Positions 63,130 through 64,000 of a DNA stretch of 64,000 bases are shown one piece after another (position 1 is the stretch's first letter; each line of letters starts with the position of its first letter). The notes beneath the pieces are model-generated. The model made no database searches. It was not told the DNA's origin and saw only the letters and a list, made by a program, of their open reading frames with translations. The position numbers and the translations under genes are program-made. Origin of the DNA: Amoebidium appalachense (lineage: Eukaryota; Ichthyosporea); assembly GCA_963693365.1 (NCBI GenBank), contig CAVNZM010000003.1, positions 7,192,001 through 7,256,000 on the forward strand. The letters run 5' to 3'.

Positions 63130-64000
63130 ACACACACAATTCGTACCCTGTAACACGTCCCCGGCACATCCCCCCCATCTCCCCACTGCCGAACACATTC
63201 ACAACTTGTCTTTGCACGCGGTTGGCTTATGGATTGTAGACCAACTGCCCCCAGCCTCCCCTCCTCCCCCTCCCCCCCTTCCTCCCCCTCCCCCTTTTTT
63301 CGTCTAATTTATAATCCTGCAGCTCTGCTTTGAGTGCAACGCGCACAACCCGCAGTGGGTGAGTGTGAACAATGGCATCTTCATATGTCTCGAGTGCTCG
63401 GGCCGCCACAGAGGATTGGGGGTGCACCTCAGGTGTGTGTCGGCGTGTGGGTTTGTGTGTGGCGCAGTGTGGCTGTACACGATATAGGCATGCTTGCACG
63501 TGTGAGTGCCTGTGCATGCGAGAGTGCCTGTGTTTTTGTGGTAACGTGTGTGAGTGTGTGTGTGTGTATGGGTGTGTGCATGAAGATGGGCATGTGTGCT
63601 GGTCACTCTGCATGTAGGTGCACGGGGATAAGCGTAGCCTTGCAAGCGTGCGTAGTTGTCTGCACTTCTCGTTGGCTTCGCAACATCATATCATCCTGCC
63701 ATTCCAAATGGAAGGTTGAGGTGGAGCAAGGGGCGTAGGGGAGGCATTGGCCAGAGGACGAGGAGGAGGTGTGTGTGTGTGTTGGGGGGAGGGGGGAGGA
63801 AGGGAGGGGCCGGGGGGGATCGAGGAGGTGTGTGGGGGGGAGGGGAGGGGAGGGGGGGGGGGGGGGAGGAGGAGGAGGATGGGAGGGGTGTAACAGCTGT
63901 AGTAAGTTGAGGTGTGGGTTGGGTGTGCTCACCAGTGGGGTATGGGGACAGTTTTGTGCGGTCGGTGACGATGGACAGTTGGAAAGACAAAGAGCTACAA
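62600..64000 (+). CDS. ARFGAP1: ADP-ribosylation factor GTPase-activating protein 1, 5' part
   Basis: ArfGAP stimulates GTP hydrolysis by Arf1 and drives COPI coat release at the Golgi. Three exons fall in the window: 62600-62659, 63323-63432 and 63952 onward, cut by the window end. Junctions are GT-AG with consistent phases (0, then 2). Residues 21-57 hold the zinc finger: C22, C25, C42 and C45 in [15 protein letters not shown] and [17 protein letters not shown]. The catalytic arginine finger is R50. Exon 3 continues [17 protein letters not shown]. The block [30 protein letters not shown] is typical of the ARFGAP1 subfamily. The intron between exons 1 and 2 has poly-G, poly-C and a long CA array (63048-63124). 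Confidence 0.93.
63048..63124. repeat. (CA)n microsatellite in ARFGAP1 intron 1
   Basis: About 38 uninterrupted CA units. Further upstream in the same intron lie G (62711-62740) and C (62850-62868) homopolymers, repeating the composition of the other large introns in the window. Confidence 0.93.

Overview
This is a piece of a eukaryotic nuclear genome from an intron-rich organism with very unusual introns. Exons are GC-rich and use standard stop codons. Introns and spacers are packed with (CA)n/(GT)n, long C or G homopolymers and purine/pyrimidine tracts. The genes have animal-like orthologues: uL16/RPL10, LMBRD2, RIOX1/NO66, the gamma-secretase subunit PEN-2, ARFGAP1 and a SIL1/Fes1-type Hsp70 exchange factor. 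A mitochondrial insert appears to read UGA as Trp. Together these fit a unicellular holozoan or a similar protist with large introns, but I cannot name the lineage from sequence alone.

Layout, left to right: a 10-exon SIL1/Fes1-like gene (minus, 1408-7656); RPL10 (plus, 10434-12603, 3 coding exons); LMBRD2 (plus, 14423-28648, 22-23 exons); an intronless unknown protein with two CxxC pairs (minus, 31135-32985); an unknown multi-pass membrane protein with a frame break (plus, 34233-35731); RIOX1/NO66 (minus, 36238-49135, 15 exons) with a helix-turn-helix-like N-terminal exon; PEN-2 (plus, 49715-51960); a decayed insert of mitochondrial DNA (about 54998-56735, with atp6, tRNA and SSU rRNA pieces); a promoter-rich unique stretch (58100-60000) with one small possible gene; an unknown 250-residue protein (minus, 60577-61397); and the 5' end of ARFGAP1 (plus, 62600 to the window end). 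ORFs made only of His-Thr, Cys-Val, Pro or Gly runs are translations of microsatellites and are left out.

The exon models rest on phase-consistent GT-AG junctions joined to recognisable protein families. Most genes are arranged head-to-head (SIL1/RPL10, unknown/membrane protein, RIOX1/PEN-2, unknown/ARFGAP1), with CCAAT, CRE, TATA or CArG-like elements between some pairs. The genes do not form one pathway: they cover translation (RPL10, RIOX1), protein folding (SIL1/Fes1-like) and membrane traffic or proteolysis (LMBRD2, PEN-2, ARFGAP1).

The most striking undescribed pattern is that several splice junctions are themselves tandemly amplified. Short repeats of about 26-53 bp carry copies of the exon edge plus its donor or acceptor, placing decoy splice sites beside the one that keeps the frame (LMBRD2 exons 7, 9, 13 and 18, possibly RIOX1 exon 9). 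In addition, many 3' splice sites are simply the end of a CA microsatellite reading ...ACACAG.
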